NCBI GenBank assembly: GCA_038373865.1
Contig: JAXGGA010003037.1
Span: forward strand, 45,973-109,972
Reading direction: 5' to 3'
From: Uloborus plumipes
Taxonomy: Eukaryota; Arthropoda; Arachnida; Araneae; Uloboridae
DNA length: 64,000 nt
A model generated the notes under the pieces. That model made no database searches, was not told the DNA's origin, and saw only the letters and a program-made list of their open reading frames with translations. This document shows, piece by piece, positions 23,972 through 36,216 of this stretch. Within the stretch, counting starts at the first letter, position 1. Each line of letters starts with the position of its first letter. The position numbers were made by a program, and so were the translations under genes.

Positions 23972-24056
23972 GCGACCCGATGGGCAAGTGGTTAAAAGCG
24001 TCGGGTTGAAGTTCCTGATGGAATGAGATCGAGTCCAGGTCTGCAAGTTTTTTGAA
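23972..24056 (+). repeat. Class-II tRNA-like module in unit A2
   Basis: Box A TGGGCAAGTGG (23981-23991), GTTAAAAGCGTC as in Ser/Leu D-arms, and box B GATCGAGTCC (24027-24036). An anticodon-like stem TCGGG/CCTGA (one G-T pair) encloses an 8-nt loop. Confidence 0.55.
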
Positions 24057-24131
24057 CAGCTGCATGGTTTTTTATCTATATTTTGATTATTTTAAGTGCA
24101 TTTACACTAAAAAGAATAAAATAAAATATTT

Positions 24132-24546
24132 TTTGAAAAAAAAAAAAAAAATAGAACCGACTTTAGTTGGAAATTGCTCTAAAAAGTAAAAAATAATTTT
24201 TTTCTTTGAACACCATCGAAAAACATAAGTTTTGAAGTCGGAGCAAAAACAATGTATAGAATCACACGCAACTACAATTCAACTATAAATATAAATTTTA
24301 ATGGATTCATTTCATTGATTACCACACATTCGTGTAATGGTACAAATATTCTGCTTTTAATTTTCAATGGTTTCTTTGAAAAAATGTTGGCAAAATATGG
24401 TTAAATATCATTTTACCTATCTTTTTTGCGCCGACTTTAAAACTTATGTTTAAAAGTAGTTTCGATGGTGTTCAAAGAAAAAAAATATTTTTTACTTTTT
24501 AGAGCAATTTCCAACTGAAGTCGGTTCTATTTTTTTTTTCCAAAAA
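24132..24546. repeat. Fold-back module of the compound repeat
   Basis: The left arm (about 24132-24250: ATAGAACCGACTTTAGTTGG, AAATTGCTCTAAAAAGTAAA, CTTTGAACACCATCGA) pairs with the right arm (about 24420-24546) over roughly 115 bp. The left arm lacks a short AACTACTTTTA stretch that the right arm and the other copy (35651-36058) retain. It could be a separate fold-back MITE captured by the compound unit. Confidence 0.75.
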
Positions 24547-27500
24547 TATTTTATTCCCCTTTTAATTTATCTGGTTCAAATATTTCAAGTTGAGAGATCT
24601 TTGTTTATTGAGATAAGAAAGTTGCCGAATAAGACATTTTGACTGGATAGGATAATATGTGAGCTTTCGAGTGGTTTTTAATGATGTTTCGTAAACGTGA
24701 TCATGGTCTTTGGGTGTGAAATCATCAAACATATATATATAAATACTTTCCAGTAATAAATATAATTTAATTTCTCACTTAGATATTTTCTTTTCAGAGA
24801 AAAAAAAAGTGTGTCGAAAAACCGGGAGAGTAACTCGTTACGATTTTTTTTTGGGGGGGGGGAGGGGGATAGGGGCTTTTTTTAAAGTAAGATGGGAAAT
24901 TAAATTTTTAGGTTACTGAAAAAGGAGCGTAAACCAATAAGACAATTTAGATTCAAGAGTTTTGGAAAAATATGATGGCAAAATCCGCTAATAACCACAT
25001 ATACTGAGAGGTGTCAAGTACTTGGTTAAGACTTTCAATGGCCTTATATTGTAGGGGAATGGTTGGGGATGAAGTAATTGGAACATTTGGAATATTAACC
25101 CCAATGAGTATCAATTATATCTTCATGTGTAACTCTGTTACTAAATTTAGAAAATGTACTGTTAAAGAAACATGTTATTGTTACGTTGTTAGCAATAAGC
25201 TTTTTTCTTGTTTCAGCATTATTTCATTCAATAGAAGTAAAATGGAAGAAGTTTAGAGCAATTCAAGCCGGAAGCATTGTATTTTCTCTGCCATTTAAAT
25301 AAATGTATCTTGTCATGTTCTTGTTGTGATTTTTTTTTTAATTTTTGGTAGGAGCATTTGAAAATTAAAGTAAAAAATCTAAATAATGGGGGAGTTTCCC
25401 ATTTTTCAAAAAAAAAAAAAAAAAAAAAAAACCCAAAAAAGCACAATAAAAAAACTCGGGACAAATTACTTTTCCCCCTTAATTTTGACCAATTTTATAA
25501 TCGGGCAAAAATAAGTTTATAGTGAAAAATTAGAAGTGATGTTTTTGTTTAGTTCCAGTCTTTCCGCTTTTTAAAGGTAATGTTTAAAAATAAAATTCAT
25601 TATTTATACGCACGAAATTCATTTCGGAATGAAATTTATATTTCTCAGTAGTATAAAGTTTAATCTATTTTTAGTTGAATTTTCGAGATGTAATCTGAAC
25701 TTGAACTATGCCGAGAACTATCTTCGCATCTTTTCCGAGAAAATACGCGTAAAGCAATTTCTTATATTTGATTAAAATTTCCTCGTATGTAATATTTTCA
25801 TCTTTTTATTTTGAGTAGATGATTCAAAAAAGTTACTGTCTTTCATTGAAAAATAAAAGTTGAGTTATGAAGTTCTGAATTGTGAGATGGTTCCTTTTAT
25901 AAATACAATGCAAAATTACATTTATTAAACTGTTTTTATCTTGGGATACAATTTATGCATTAGGCTCAAAGTGAATAAGTTTGAAGTTGTCGCTCTGTAC
26001 CCCCCCCCCTTTTTTTATACGTGCAGTCAACGCATACTCACCAATATTTATAATTAAGTCTTTAATTATATTTATACTAGAAAATCATCAGTCAAGGCAT
26101 GAAGAGTGAAAATTGCCTATTCACTTGAGAGAATGAAGTGAGCAACTTGTTTGTTTATGTATATATTTTGATAATACAAAGCTAGGTGCAAAACTTTCGA
26201 CAAATTTTTTTTTTCTGAAAAAATCAAAGAGGTCGAAGTACAAGCATCATAAGGAGCAATGTAACCAGAATCTTGGTTATCAATTTTTTGTGCAAAAATA
26301 TATGCTAAAATTAATAAGCATTCTCAATACATTGAATTATTAAATGTACGCCTAAAATTAAATTATCATTTTAATTCATATTTGGAGAAATTACCGAAAA
26401 GCGAAACATCTTAAAGAGTTTCTAAATTTCTTCTAGCGATCGAAATATTCGTCGTAATTGTTCATAATTTTCTCATAGAGCAGGTTTGAAGTTGAATAAA
26501 ATGATTTAAATCTCACCTAAGTGCCACTGCATCGCCTTACTTATACTTCCCTCTCCGCATAAAACAAATGATCACTTGAGTCCCTCAATACTACCCGGAA
26601 ATAAAATAAAAGGATAATGCCAAGTCAAGCACTATAAGATCAAAAAGATATAGTGGCTAATCAAAAGAAAAAAAATAAAATTGATTCAGAGGATAGAAAT
26701 TCGGTGTTGCTATGAAAAAAAGTAGCCGCGTTTAGTTCTGGACAGAACTACTCTGTTTTTACTAAGATATGTAATTCTAATAATGAATCATTGCCGTTAG
26801 TTTCATTAATTTCATTTGTCTAATGACGGATAAATTGCGATCTTTTCTAATGCACATATTTGTTTTTTATACTGACTACCACGATATTTTTTACCAAAGA
26901 CCGATAAAAATTTTAGCTTCACAAAAAAGTTAAATGATAAATAAATGAATAAAATCACAAATAATCAAGTAATAAATAAATAAAAAAGGCTTAACTACTG
27001 GAAAATAGAAAACAGTATTTTTATGAAATGATATTAAAAGAAAAATATGCTGTCAACCAAATGCTGTCAACCATAATATACTAAGTTACATATTAACAAT
27101 ATTGTTGATATATCATCAAAAGTCACTTTTGTATAGGGAATTGAATTTGCAGCAATTAACAGTAACTATATAAATATGTTTTAACTGAATTTTGAAAATA
27201 AACAAGAAGTTCTGTCAAGAACTAAACGAGCCTACTTTCCCGTACATCGATATCGGCATTCTAGCATCTGATCAATATTCTCTTGAATATCTGAAACTGA
27301 AAATTATGTCAAACATACCTTTATAGCACTTAAAGCTGATTTCTAAAAGCAAAATATACCCCTCTCATCAGATGAAATGGACACGTAAAAAGTAAATAAA
27401 CGAGTAAATAAAGTTTCGTCGCAGCTTTTAAAGAATGTAACTGTTATATTTCTTCCGTAAAAAAAATTTCACAATCGTTTTCAACTGAAAAGAAATTAAT

Positions 27501-27975
27501 AAATAAAATAAAAGTACAAAGAACATCCAAACACATTTTATCAAAGAAAGAAAAAAAAACATCGTTCGTTAATAAAATGTCTCGAATTTTATTTTTATTC
27601 CGTTGCCAGTTGTTAAATATAAATAAAGAATAAAATGCTCTCGTGAATGAAAAATTTTTGTAAACAAAAAAAAATCGTCTGCCAAAAAAAAAAATAAATA
27701 AAAATAATAATAATAAATTAAACAAAAAAAATGAATAAATAAACAAAAATCGTCTGCCCAGTCAGTCATTTTTTCTGAGCCTGCATTTCCGCCATGTTTG
27801 CGGAGTCGGAGTCGGAATCAGAGTCCTCACAGAAGATTTTTCAGAAAAGTACTTTACATACATTTTTTATCAAAACCGTTTTCTTACAAAGTTAGTTTGA
27901 AGGAAATCCGCCTTTAAGTTCAGAATCAACATTCAATTTAAATTTCCCAGTAGGCGCTCATGTTAAAATTTTTTC
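24547..27975. other. Intergenic DNA, nothing recognised
   Basis: Contains homopolymer runs (A-run about 25410-25430, C-run about 26000). AAAATCGTCTGCC near 27673 and 27748 brackets an A-rich stretch, and a GGAGTCGGAGTCGGA stretch lies near 27800-27815. Several 60-100-codon ORFs here are Phe/Lys-rich by-products of T/A runs. Confidence 0.45.
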
Positions 27976-28847
27976 TGAACGGTTCATCATTGAACGAAAA
28001 ATGGTTCAAATTGAAAAGTGAAATATGGGAATGAGTCTCTCCGAGATCTTTCGAACAAAAAAAGTTTATTCAATTCGGACGGTTCACTTAAAAGTTATTA
28101 GGTGGAGAAAGGTTGCTTGAACGGTTCAATGTTGAACGAAAAAATGTTCAAATTGAAAATTTAAATACGGTAATGAAGTATCCTTGCCGAGATCTTTCGA
28201 ACAAAAAAAAGTTTGTTTAAATCGGACTGTTCACTCAAAAGTTATTAGGGGTGAGAGCTTGTTTGAACGGTTCAATGTTGAACGAAAAATTGTTCAAATC
28301 GAAAATTTAAAAACGGGAATGAAGTATTCTTGATAAGATCTTTCGAACAAAAAAAAGTTTATTCAATTCGGACGGTTCACTTAAAAGTTATTAGGTGGGG
28401 AAAGGTTGCTTGAACGGTTCAATGTTGAACCAAAAATGTTCAAATTTAAAATTTAAATACGGTAATAAAGTATCCTTGCCGAGATGCTTCGAACAAAAAA
28501 AAAATTGTTTAAATCGGACTGTTCACTCAAAAGTTATTAGGGGTGACAGCTTGTTTGAACGGTTCAATGTTGAACGAAAAATTGTTCAAATCGAAAATGT
28601 AGATACGGGAATGAAGTATCCTTGAAAAGATCTTTCGAACAAAAAAAAGTTTGTTCAAATCGGACTGTTAACTAAAAAGTTAATATCGCGGGACAGGTTG
28701 TTTGAACGGCTCAAAGTTGAACCAAAAATTGTTCAAATCGAAAAATCAAATATGGGAATGAGCTGTACTCGCCGAGATCTTTCCAACAAAAAAAATTTCG
28801 TTCAAATCGGAATGTTCATTCAAAAGTTATTAGGGGGGGGGGGACAG
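27976..28847 (+). repeat. ~146-bp tandem array with dimer alternation
   Basis: Units begin TTGAACGGTTCAATGTTGAA; the TGAACGG anchor lies at 27976, 28118, 28264, 28411, 28556 and 28704 (spacings 142, 146, 147, 145, 148). Units 1 and 3 end AGGTGGAGAAAGGTTGC or nearly so. Units 2 and 4 end AGGGGTGAGAGCTTG or nearly so. The array is therefore a diverged dimer series. Each unit contains the hyphenated palindrome TTGAACGGTTCAA and a second half with CGAACAAAAAAAAGTTTG. ORFs of 76 and 115 codons across it are read-throughs of the repeat. Confidence 0.85.
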
Positions 28848-28876
28848 ACAGACAGACCGACCGACCGACCGACACA
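28833..28876 (+). repeat. G-run and (GACA)n(GACC)n microsatellite
   Basis: An 11-base G-run runs into GACAGACAGACAGACCGACC repeats at the downstream edge of the tandem array. The array and the microsatellite probably form one dispersed unit. Confidence 0.85.
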
Positions 28877-28966
28877 CAAATTCCCCATCTCAATACCCTA
28901 CTTTCAAATTTTTAATTTTTCGATATTTATTTCATTTTTTTTTTTTTTTCTTTTTGACTTTGTTTT

Positions 28967-29024
28967 GGACTTGGCGATATTTTTTGAACTTGGCGATATT
29001 TTTTGGACTTGGCGATATTTTTTA
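28967..29024 (+). repeat. 19-bp minisatellite, three copies
   Basis: TTGGCGATATTTTTTGGAC-type units start at 28971, 28990 and 29009. Confidence 0.85.
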
Positions 29025-29029
29025 GATGC

Positions 29030-30404
29030 ATTAAGCCACTTTTAATACTTTTTTCGTCTCTTTTATTTTTAACGGGAAAGTAGGCTAAAAAAGGAATAAA
29101 ACTTCATTATTCATATTCTTGTACTTCAAATAATATGCGCTAATTAATGTAATTCAGTAAAACAGTTATCAAACGTTGCTAGCAATTACACAAACGCAAA
29201 AAATCATCTGAGTACTATATCCATTTAAATAAATTCATGTATAAACAGCATGTGCCGTCGGCTACACATCAAATTTCATTCAAATCTCAAAGAACAGTTA
29301 AATATTGTTCAGATAAATCTCGAAAGTAGATGGGAAAACTACACTAAAGGCGACGGATTTTCTTCAGCGTTCATCAGCCAATGGTCTTTAACAATAAGAA
29401 AGCTGGCGTCAGCAATTTCCTTAAAGAGTGCCTTTTCAGTGCTCCAAGATAACGTGCTCGAGAGATCCCTGCTCTAAAGGAAAGATCATGGAATCGATGA
29501 CTAATGTTTTTGAAGAAGGGGTATGTGTTGAGTATATTTATTTTCTGCTGATTACGCATAACAGAAAGAGGATTAAAAGAATTGTAACAAAATGTTTTTC
29601 ACCGTTTAGTAACACAAATAAAAAACAAGATATTTTTTTCACGATTTTTTCCCACTTTACAGTTTTCATCCCGTGACAGCGAAGATTACATTTGTGTTTA
29701 ATTATATCTGCTCTTGGTTTAAGGTTTGTCGTAAGTGGTTAGGTTATAATTAAAATTAAAAAATGCGAGTGAACACTTTCGATACAGAAATATGCTTTCT
29801 ATATGCTTTCTATCTAATCCGTAAATTGTTTTTCAATTTGGAGGAACATTTTTTCAAAATACATTTATTAACCGTTAATCACGTTAATGATCTTAATAGT
29901 TCTTACCGTTTTATTTTATGACCCATTTATAATAGTGAGGTGCTGCAATTTTATTTTTAAACTCATAAATTTTACTAATTTTAAAGAATCTTCAAACTTT
30001 TGTAATATTCATTATATTCAGTCCAAAACTGTAAAATTTTTTTGAAATCTATAACACGGAAACTAAATAATTTATTGATGAATCTGAAATATGAGTTAAA
30101 AATTTCATAGAAGAAATCTATTTGTATATCTCAAGTATATCCTCAAAGTGAACAACATTCTAAAAATGGAAGAAATTTATAAAATAAATTAAGCTCAATT
30201 CAAAAATTGAAATCAGTTGTGACGATTTTAATTGTCGTTTAAACTACTAAATAATAATTTTGAATTATTTTATTTTAAAATTAATTGAAGCTTTTGACCG
30301 ACATCAATACTAGAACATAATTTCTGAGCTGGTAGACCGTGATACATCTGGAACAGATTGCGTCTTATTTGTAAATCGTCGGATCATCCCCAGCAAGTTC
30401 GAAC
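29030..30404. other. Intergenic DNA, no supported gene
   Basis: A 75-codon ORF at 29250-29477 has less biased composition than its surroundings but no recognisable domain and no convincing splice sites. Confidence 0.4.
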
Positions 30405-30667
30405 AAACTGTAAAATTGCTAATTTTAGTTTATTACTGTGCATTTTACAGCTTTTAATTGGAACCTCTGCTGCCGTAATTATATTGTTGTTTTTATTGTA
30501 TAATACAGCTAAATTTTACGACAATAAACTGTAAAATTGCTAACTATACACTAAGAAAATGTAACATTGCTAGCTTTACAGTTTATTACTGTGCATTTCA
30601 CAGTTTTAAACTGAAACCTCGGATGCAAGAGTTATACTATAAAAACAATAGTTCATTTTTTGCAGTG
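30405..30667. mobile_element. CACTG MITE, family 2, copy D (5'-truncated)
   Basis: Right terminus GTTCATTTTTTGCAGTG at 30651-30667. The interior has repeated CTGTAAAATTGCTAATTTTA and two GGAACCTCTGCTGCC-like blocks. The left terminus is missing. The right flank is CA. Confidence 0.7.
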
Positions 30668-31411
30668 CACTTTTATACTAAACAATAAAAAAGTGTACAT
30701 TTACCTGTTTCAGAATCAACCTACAGAATATTCTTTTGCATCTGAGATATAAAAATAAATCCTTCAAAATTTCTACGTTCAGACTTCTTCAAAGAAGTAA
30801 ATAAAGCAATAATTCTATCAATGATTCAGTTTTTTTTTACTTAAACTATTCATTAATTCATTTTCTCCTAATTTTAAGCAATGAAAATCTGTTTTTGCTG
30901 CTAGGATATTTTTCCTTTCAATCGCACTGTTTTATAAATTATATTTTAGTTAAAAAAAAAAAAGATGCAATTTTTTTTAATTATGGAAAAAAACAAAATA
31001 TTTTTGTTTGAAAAATCTAATATGCTGATTAAAAGTAGAATAGCATAAAAAAAACACACATCTTTGATCCTAAAAGCTTTCTTTTGTTTTTCCTCCAAAA
31101 ATATTTACTAATGAAAAAGTACATTTTAAAGAGCATCTGCAGATATTCTTACACATTCATACATACATTTTTAAATTTTTGTTTAGTGTTTTTGAAAAAT
31201 GAAAGAAAAACATTAAAATATGAAACCTATTAAATGATGTAATAATAAATGGTAGTGAGGTACAAACATCAATTTCTATAATTATTCCCAAAAAATGCCT
31301 GAGTTTTTGTTTTACTGTTGCGTGTTAAAGAAAAAAAAAACATTCCCGAAACTGTCTGAAAGTTTAAAAAAAAAATCACGTGCATTATAAAATCAAATTA
31401 AAATACGAGTA

Positions 31412-31576
31412 CATTGTAAAAATAGAAGTTGTATGATACAGTATGATGCAGCTAATTTTAGAGTAATAAACAGTAAAATTGCTATTTTCATAGTTTATTA
31501 CTGCGCATTTTCCAGTTTTAAACTGAAACTTCTGCTGTCTGCATTATACTGTACAAACAGCTTATTTTTTGCAGTG
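31412..31576. mobile_element. CACTG MITE, family 2, copy E (monomer)
   Basis: A 165-bp copy with left end CATTGTAAAAATAGAAGTTG and right end TTTTTTGCAGTG, flanked by TA (31410-31411 and 31577-31578). Only one internal unit is present, in contrast to the dimer copies at 2310 and 10036. Confidence 0.75.
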
Positions 31577-31776
31577 TATATGCAAGTTTCCATCATGTGT
31601 ATCTTATTCATATTAGGTAGAAAATGTTTTGTGAAAAAAAAACGGTTTTTTATTATTTCTGTTTGGCACAATCAACTGCCTAAAACTTTTTCTTAATAAG
31701 AAATAAATAAGATTTTATTATTAATTGCAATTTTCTTTTACTAAATACATTTATTAAGCACATTTCCTCATCTTTA

Positions 31777-32045
31777 CACTGCAAAAAATGAATGTCGACA
31801 GTATAACGCAGCTAACTTTATACTAATAAAATAAAACTTGCTAATTTTACAGTTTTAAACCGTGCATGTTACAGTTTTAAACTGGTACCTCTGCTGCCAG
31901 TATTACACTGTTGTTTTTACAGTATAATACAGTAAAATTTTACTTAATAAACTGAAAAATTGCTAGTTTTAGTTTATTATTATGCATTTTACAGTTTAAA
32001 TTGGAACCTCAGCTGTCAGTATTATTCTGTAAAAACAATATTTCT
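31777..32045. mobile_element. CACTG MITE, family 2, copy F
   Basis: Left end CACTGCAAAAAATGAATGTC preceded by TA (31775-31776). Two GGAACCTC(T/A)GCTG blocks. The right end decays after CTGTAAAAACAATATT (about 32045). Confidence 0.7.
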
Positions 32046-32206
32046 CTCTATGTATGGCTAATTGCATGCTAAAGCAAATCATGGCACGGGTTTTGAGGTT
32101 TATTTTGCCATTTATACTTCTTTGTATATAATTGTATACTTAATAGAGTATGTTTTGTATCCAACATTACAAGGAAAGATCTTGTTTTAGAACTTTGCAA
32201 TACATG

Positions 32207-32410
32207 CAATGAAAAAAAAGCAATGAACTGTTGTATTTACACAATAATACTGGCAGCAAAGTTTCTTGTTTAAAACTGTAAAAAGCATGATAAAAAACTG
32301 CAAAATTAGCAATTTGACAGTTAAGTACTGTAAAATTAGAAATTTTTGTAGATTATAAGTATAAAGTTAGCTGTATTATACTGTAGACACAGCATTTATT
32401 TTTTACAGTG
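32207..32410. mobile_element. CACTG MITE, family 2, copy G
   Basis: A degenerate left end (CAATGAAAAAAAAGCAATGA), then ATAATACTGGCAGCAAAG, and right end TTTATTTTTTACAGTG at 32410. No clear target duplication. Confidence 0.65.
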
Positions 32411-32462
32411 AGGAGTCAAAGTTGTGTTTAGAGCTACATGGTTAAAACTGGTATGCTTAGTA

Positions 32463-32647
32463 CTGTCGTCCCTGCTTAATTGAGTAACAGATAAACGAAT
32501 ACCCCACTTATACGAATAAAATATTCTGGAACCAAATATTTCTCTTGTCATAGACGCAATGTTAAAGATCCCCGCTGAAACGAATACCCAGCTTAATCAA
32601 ATAATATTTCTTAGAACCGACAGTATTCGTTTAAGCGGGGACGACAG
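32463..32647. mobile_element. Small pogo/Tigger-type MITE
   Basis: A 185-bp element flanked by TA (32461-32462 and 32648-32649). TIRs CTGTCGTCCCTGCTTAA and CTGTCGTCCCCGCTTAA differ at one of 17 positions, and both arms continue with CGAATAC-type words. The GGGACGACAG ends resemble pogo/Tigger termini. No ORF. Confidence 0.8.
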
Positions 32648-32896
32648 TATTTTAAAAATAGGTGAATTATTTTATGAACAAGCTTTTTCATGCTTTTTTT
32701 ATGACAAACTTTTTTTATGAACGAGCCCAAACTTTTCTTTTTGAATATTTCTAATTGACATTCAACGTTAAAAATTTATGTTTTTAAACGTAAATACTAG
32801 CATGGTAACTTTTTGAAAATGCTCCAAAGTGGATTTAATAAAAAAGTTTTTTAAACTATAAAAATTATTTTATACATATGCTCAATTATACATATA

Positions 32897-34116
32897 CACT
32901 GAAGTGACAAAAGTCATGGGATAGCAATATGCAAATTTTCAGATGGCAGTAGCATCGCATAGAACAGGTATAAATGCGCAGTGCTTTTACAGAGCTTTCA
33001 TTTCTGTTCAAGTTATTCATGTGAAGAGGTTTTAACGTGATGATGACCGCACGACGTGAAAATTAACAGACTTTGAACGCGGAATGCTAGTTTGAGCTAG
33101 ACGCATGGGTCATGCCATTTCGGAAATCGTTAGAGAATTCAACATTCCCAGATCCACTGTGTCAAGAGTGGGCCGAGAGTATGAAATTTCAGGCATAACA
33201 TCCCACCATGGACAGCGCAGTGGTCGACCGCCTGCACTTAAAGATCGAGACCGGCGACGTCTGCAAAGAGTCGTAAATTCTAACAGACAAGCAACACTGC
33301 GTCAAATCACCGTAGAAATCAAAGTGGGACGTACAATGGACGTGTCTGCTAGAACTGTGCGGAGAAATTTGGATTTCTTGGGCTATTCCAGCAGAAGACC
33401 GACTCGAATGCCTTTACTGACAGAACGACATCGCTTGCAGCGACTCTCGTGGGCACGTGAGCATATCGGTTGGTCCCTAGATGAATGGAAAACCGTGGCC
33501 TGGTCCGATGAGTCACGATTTCAGCTGGTAAGAGCCGATGGTAGGGTTCGAGTGTGGCGCAGACCCCACGAAGCCATGGACCCAAACTGTCAGCAAGGCA
33601 CTGTTCAAGCTGGTGGTGGCTCCGTAATGGTGTGGGCTGTTTTTTCATGGCATGGACTTGGTCCTCTAGTGCGACTGGACCGAACATTGACTGGAAATGC
33701 TTATGTGCAGCTACTTGGAGATCACTTGCAGCCATTCATGGACTTCATGTACCCAAACAACGATGGGATTTTTATGGATGACAATGCGCCATGTCACCGG
33801 GCCACAACTGTTCGCAATTGGTTTGAAGAAAATTCTGGACAATTCCAACGAATGATTTGGCCTCCTAGATCGCCCGACATGAATCCCATTGAGCATTTAT
33901 GGGACACCATCGAGAGGTCTGTTCGTGCCCAAAATCCTGCCCCATCAACGCTTTCACAATTATGGACGTCTATCGAGACAGCATGGCTCAATATTCCTGC
34001 AGAAGACTTCCAACGACTTGTTGAGTCCATGCCACGTCGAGTTGTTGCACTTCGCCGGGCAAAAGGAGGGCCGACACGATATTAAGAGGTATCCCATGAC
34101 TTTTGTCACTTCAGTG
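32897..34116 (+). mobile_element. Tc1/mariner element, DD36E spacing
   Basis: A 1220-bp element with TA at 32895-32896 and 34117-34118 and perfect ~27-bp TIRs beginning CACTGAAGTGACAAAAGTCA. One transposase gene on the + strand fills most of it. A TATAAA lies near 32970, upstream of the gene. Structure is complete, but the 5' end of the gene is damaged. Confidence 0.92.
33105..34085 (+). CDS. Tc1/mariner transposase, N-terminus disrupted
   Basis: The 326-residue open frame carries paired-type helix-turn-helix DNA binding (IVREFNIPRSTVSRV; second half with TLRQIT and VSARTVRRNL), then the DDE catalytic core: D135 (WSDESRF), D226 (MDDNAPCH) and E263 (NPIEHLW). The 36 residues between D226 and E263 make it DD36E; the family described with that spacing is Incomer (from memory). 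The ATG at 33105 is not the natural start. Upstream in the same frame, homologous N-terminal sequence (LTDFERGMLV) runs from about 33063 to a TGA at 33093-33095. Start codons at 33040 and 33043 are in a different frame. One nonsense change and one frameshift therefore separate the likely original start from this ORF, so it is probably inactive. The neighbouring short ORFs are shadows. Confidence 0.9.
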   Translation: MGHAISEIVREFNIPRSTVSRVGREYEISGITSHHGQRSGRPPALKDRDRRRLQRVVNSNRQATLRQITVEIKVGRTMDVSARTVRRNLDFLGYSSRRPTRMPLLTERHRLQRLSWAREHIGWSLDEWKTVAWSDESRFQLVRADGRVRVWRRPHEAMDPNCQQGTVQAGGGSVMVWAVFSWHGLGPLVRLDRTLTGNAYVQLLGDHLQPFMDFMYPNNDGIFMDDNAPCHRATTVRNWFEENSGQFQRMIWPPRSPDMNPIEHLWDTIERSVRAQNPAPSTLSQLWTSIETAWLNIPAEDFQRLVESMPRRVVALRRAKGGPTRY

Positions 34117-34118
34117 TA

Positions 34119-35565
<1,447 letters not shown>

Positions 35566-35650
35566 ACTGTTTTACTATTTCTGTTATTCTTTCCTTCTAA
35601 ATTTAGAAGTTAAGAGAACATTTCTTCAATCTTATTCGTGCTTTAATAAA

Positions 35651-36058
35651 ATTTTTGGAAAAAAAAATAGAACCGACTTCAGTTGGAAATTGCTGTAAAA
35701 AGTAAAAAATAATATTTTTCTTTGAACACCATCGAAACTACTTTTAAACATAAGTTTTGAAGTCGGCGTAAAAACGATAGATAAAATGTATTTAACCATA
35801 TTTTGCCAACATTTTTTCAGAGAAATCATTGAAAATTAAAAGCAGAATATTTGTACCATTACACGAATGTGTGGTAATCAATGAAATGAATCCATTAAAA
35901 TTTATAATTATAGTTGAATTGTAGTTGCGTATGATTCTATACATTGTTTTTGCGCACTTCAAAACTTATGTTTAAAAGTAGTTTCGAAGGTGTTCAAAGA
36001 AAAAAATTATTTTTTACTTTTTAGAGCAATTTCCAACTGTTCTATTTTTTTTCCAAAA
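35651..36058. repeat. Fold-back module, more complete copy
   Basis: Arms share ATAGAACCGACTTCAGTTGG, GCTNTAAAAAGTAAAAAATA, AACACCATCGAAACTACTTT and TAAACATAAGTTTTGAAGTC with their inverses, around a roughly 160-bp centre containing ATTACACGAATGTGTGGTAA. The right arm lacks the GAAGTCGG core present in the left arm (CCAACTGTTCTATT). Confidence 0.75.
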
Positions 36059-36142
36059 ATTTTATTTTATTCTTTTTAGTGTAAATGCACTTAAAAGAAT
36101 CAAAATATAGTTAAAAAACCATGCAGCTGTTCAAAAAACTTG

Positions 36143-36216
36143 CAGACCTGGACTCGATCTCATTAAATCAGGAACTTCCACCCGACGCGTTTAACCACTT
36201 GACCATCAGGTCGCTG
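36143..36216 (-). repeat. Class-II tRNA-like module, minus strand
   Basis: Inverse box B (36150-36159, GGACTCGATC) and inverse box A (36195-36205, CCACTTGACCA). Counterpart of the module at 23972-24056. Confidence 0.5.

Larger units (their letters stand above)
22642..24546 (+). mobile_element. Compound 1.9-kb repeat with two tRNA-like modules
   Basis: Order of parts: unit A1 (22642-22985) beginning AACCGACTTCGAAAAAGGAG and ending in a tRNA-like module and T-run; a ~710-bp middle segment (about 23003-23716) containing TTCTGTATTTTATACCTTGC and a G-run; unit A2 (23720-24068), a second copy of A; a linker; then a fold-back (24132-24546) ending GAAGTCGGTTC. The whole thing recurs inverted at 35651-37530 with the same order, so it is one dispersed unit. 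Ends carry AACCGACTTC and its inverse. No ORF of note and no target duplication was found. I associate the GGAGGAGGTTCTCAATTC motif with abundant arthropod repeats but cannot assign a class. Confidence 0.8.

Noticed and set aside
27444..27769. Minus-strand Phe-rich ORFs of 66-100 codons
   Set aside because: By-products of A-rich + strand sequence.
27976..28847. CRISPR-like array
   Set aside because: Repeats are contiguous ~146-bp tandem units with no unique spacers, in a eukaryotic context.
28395..29045. ORFs of 76 and 115 codons
   Set aside because: They run across the 146-bp tandem array and the GACA/GACC repeat; repeated peptide phrases follow the DNA repeat.
29250..29477. 75-codon ORF with balanced composition as a host exon
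   Set aside because: No recognisable motif and no paired splice sites; not supportable.
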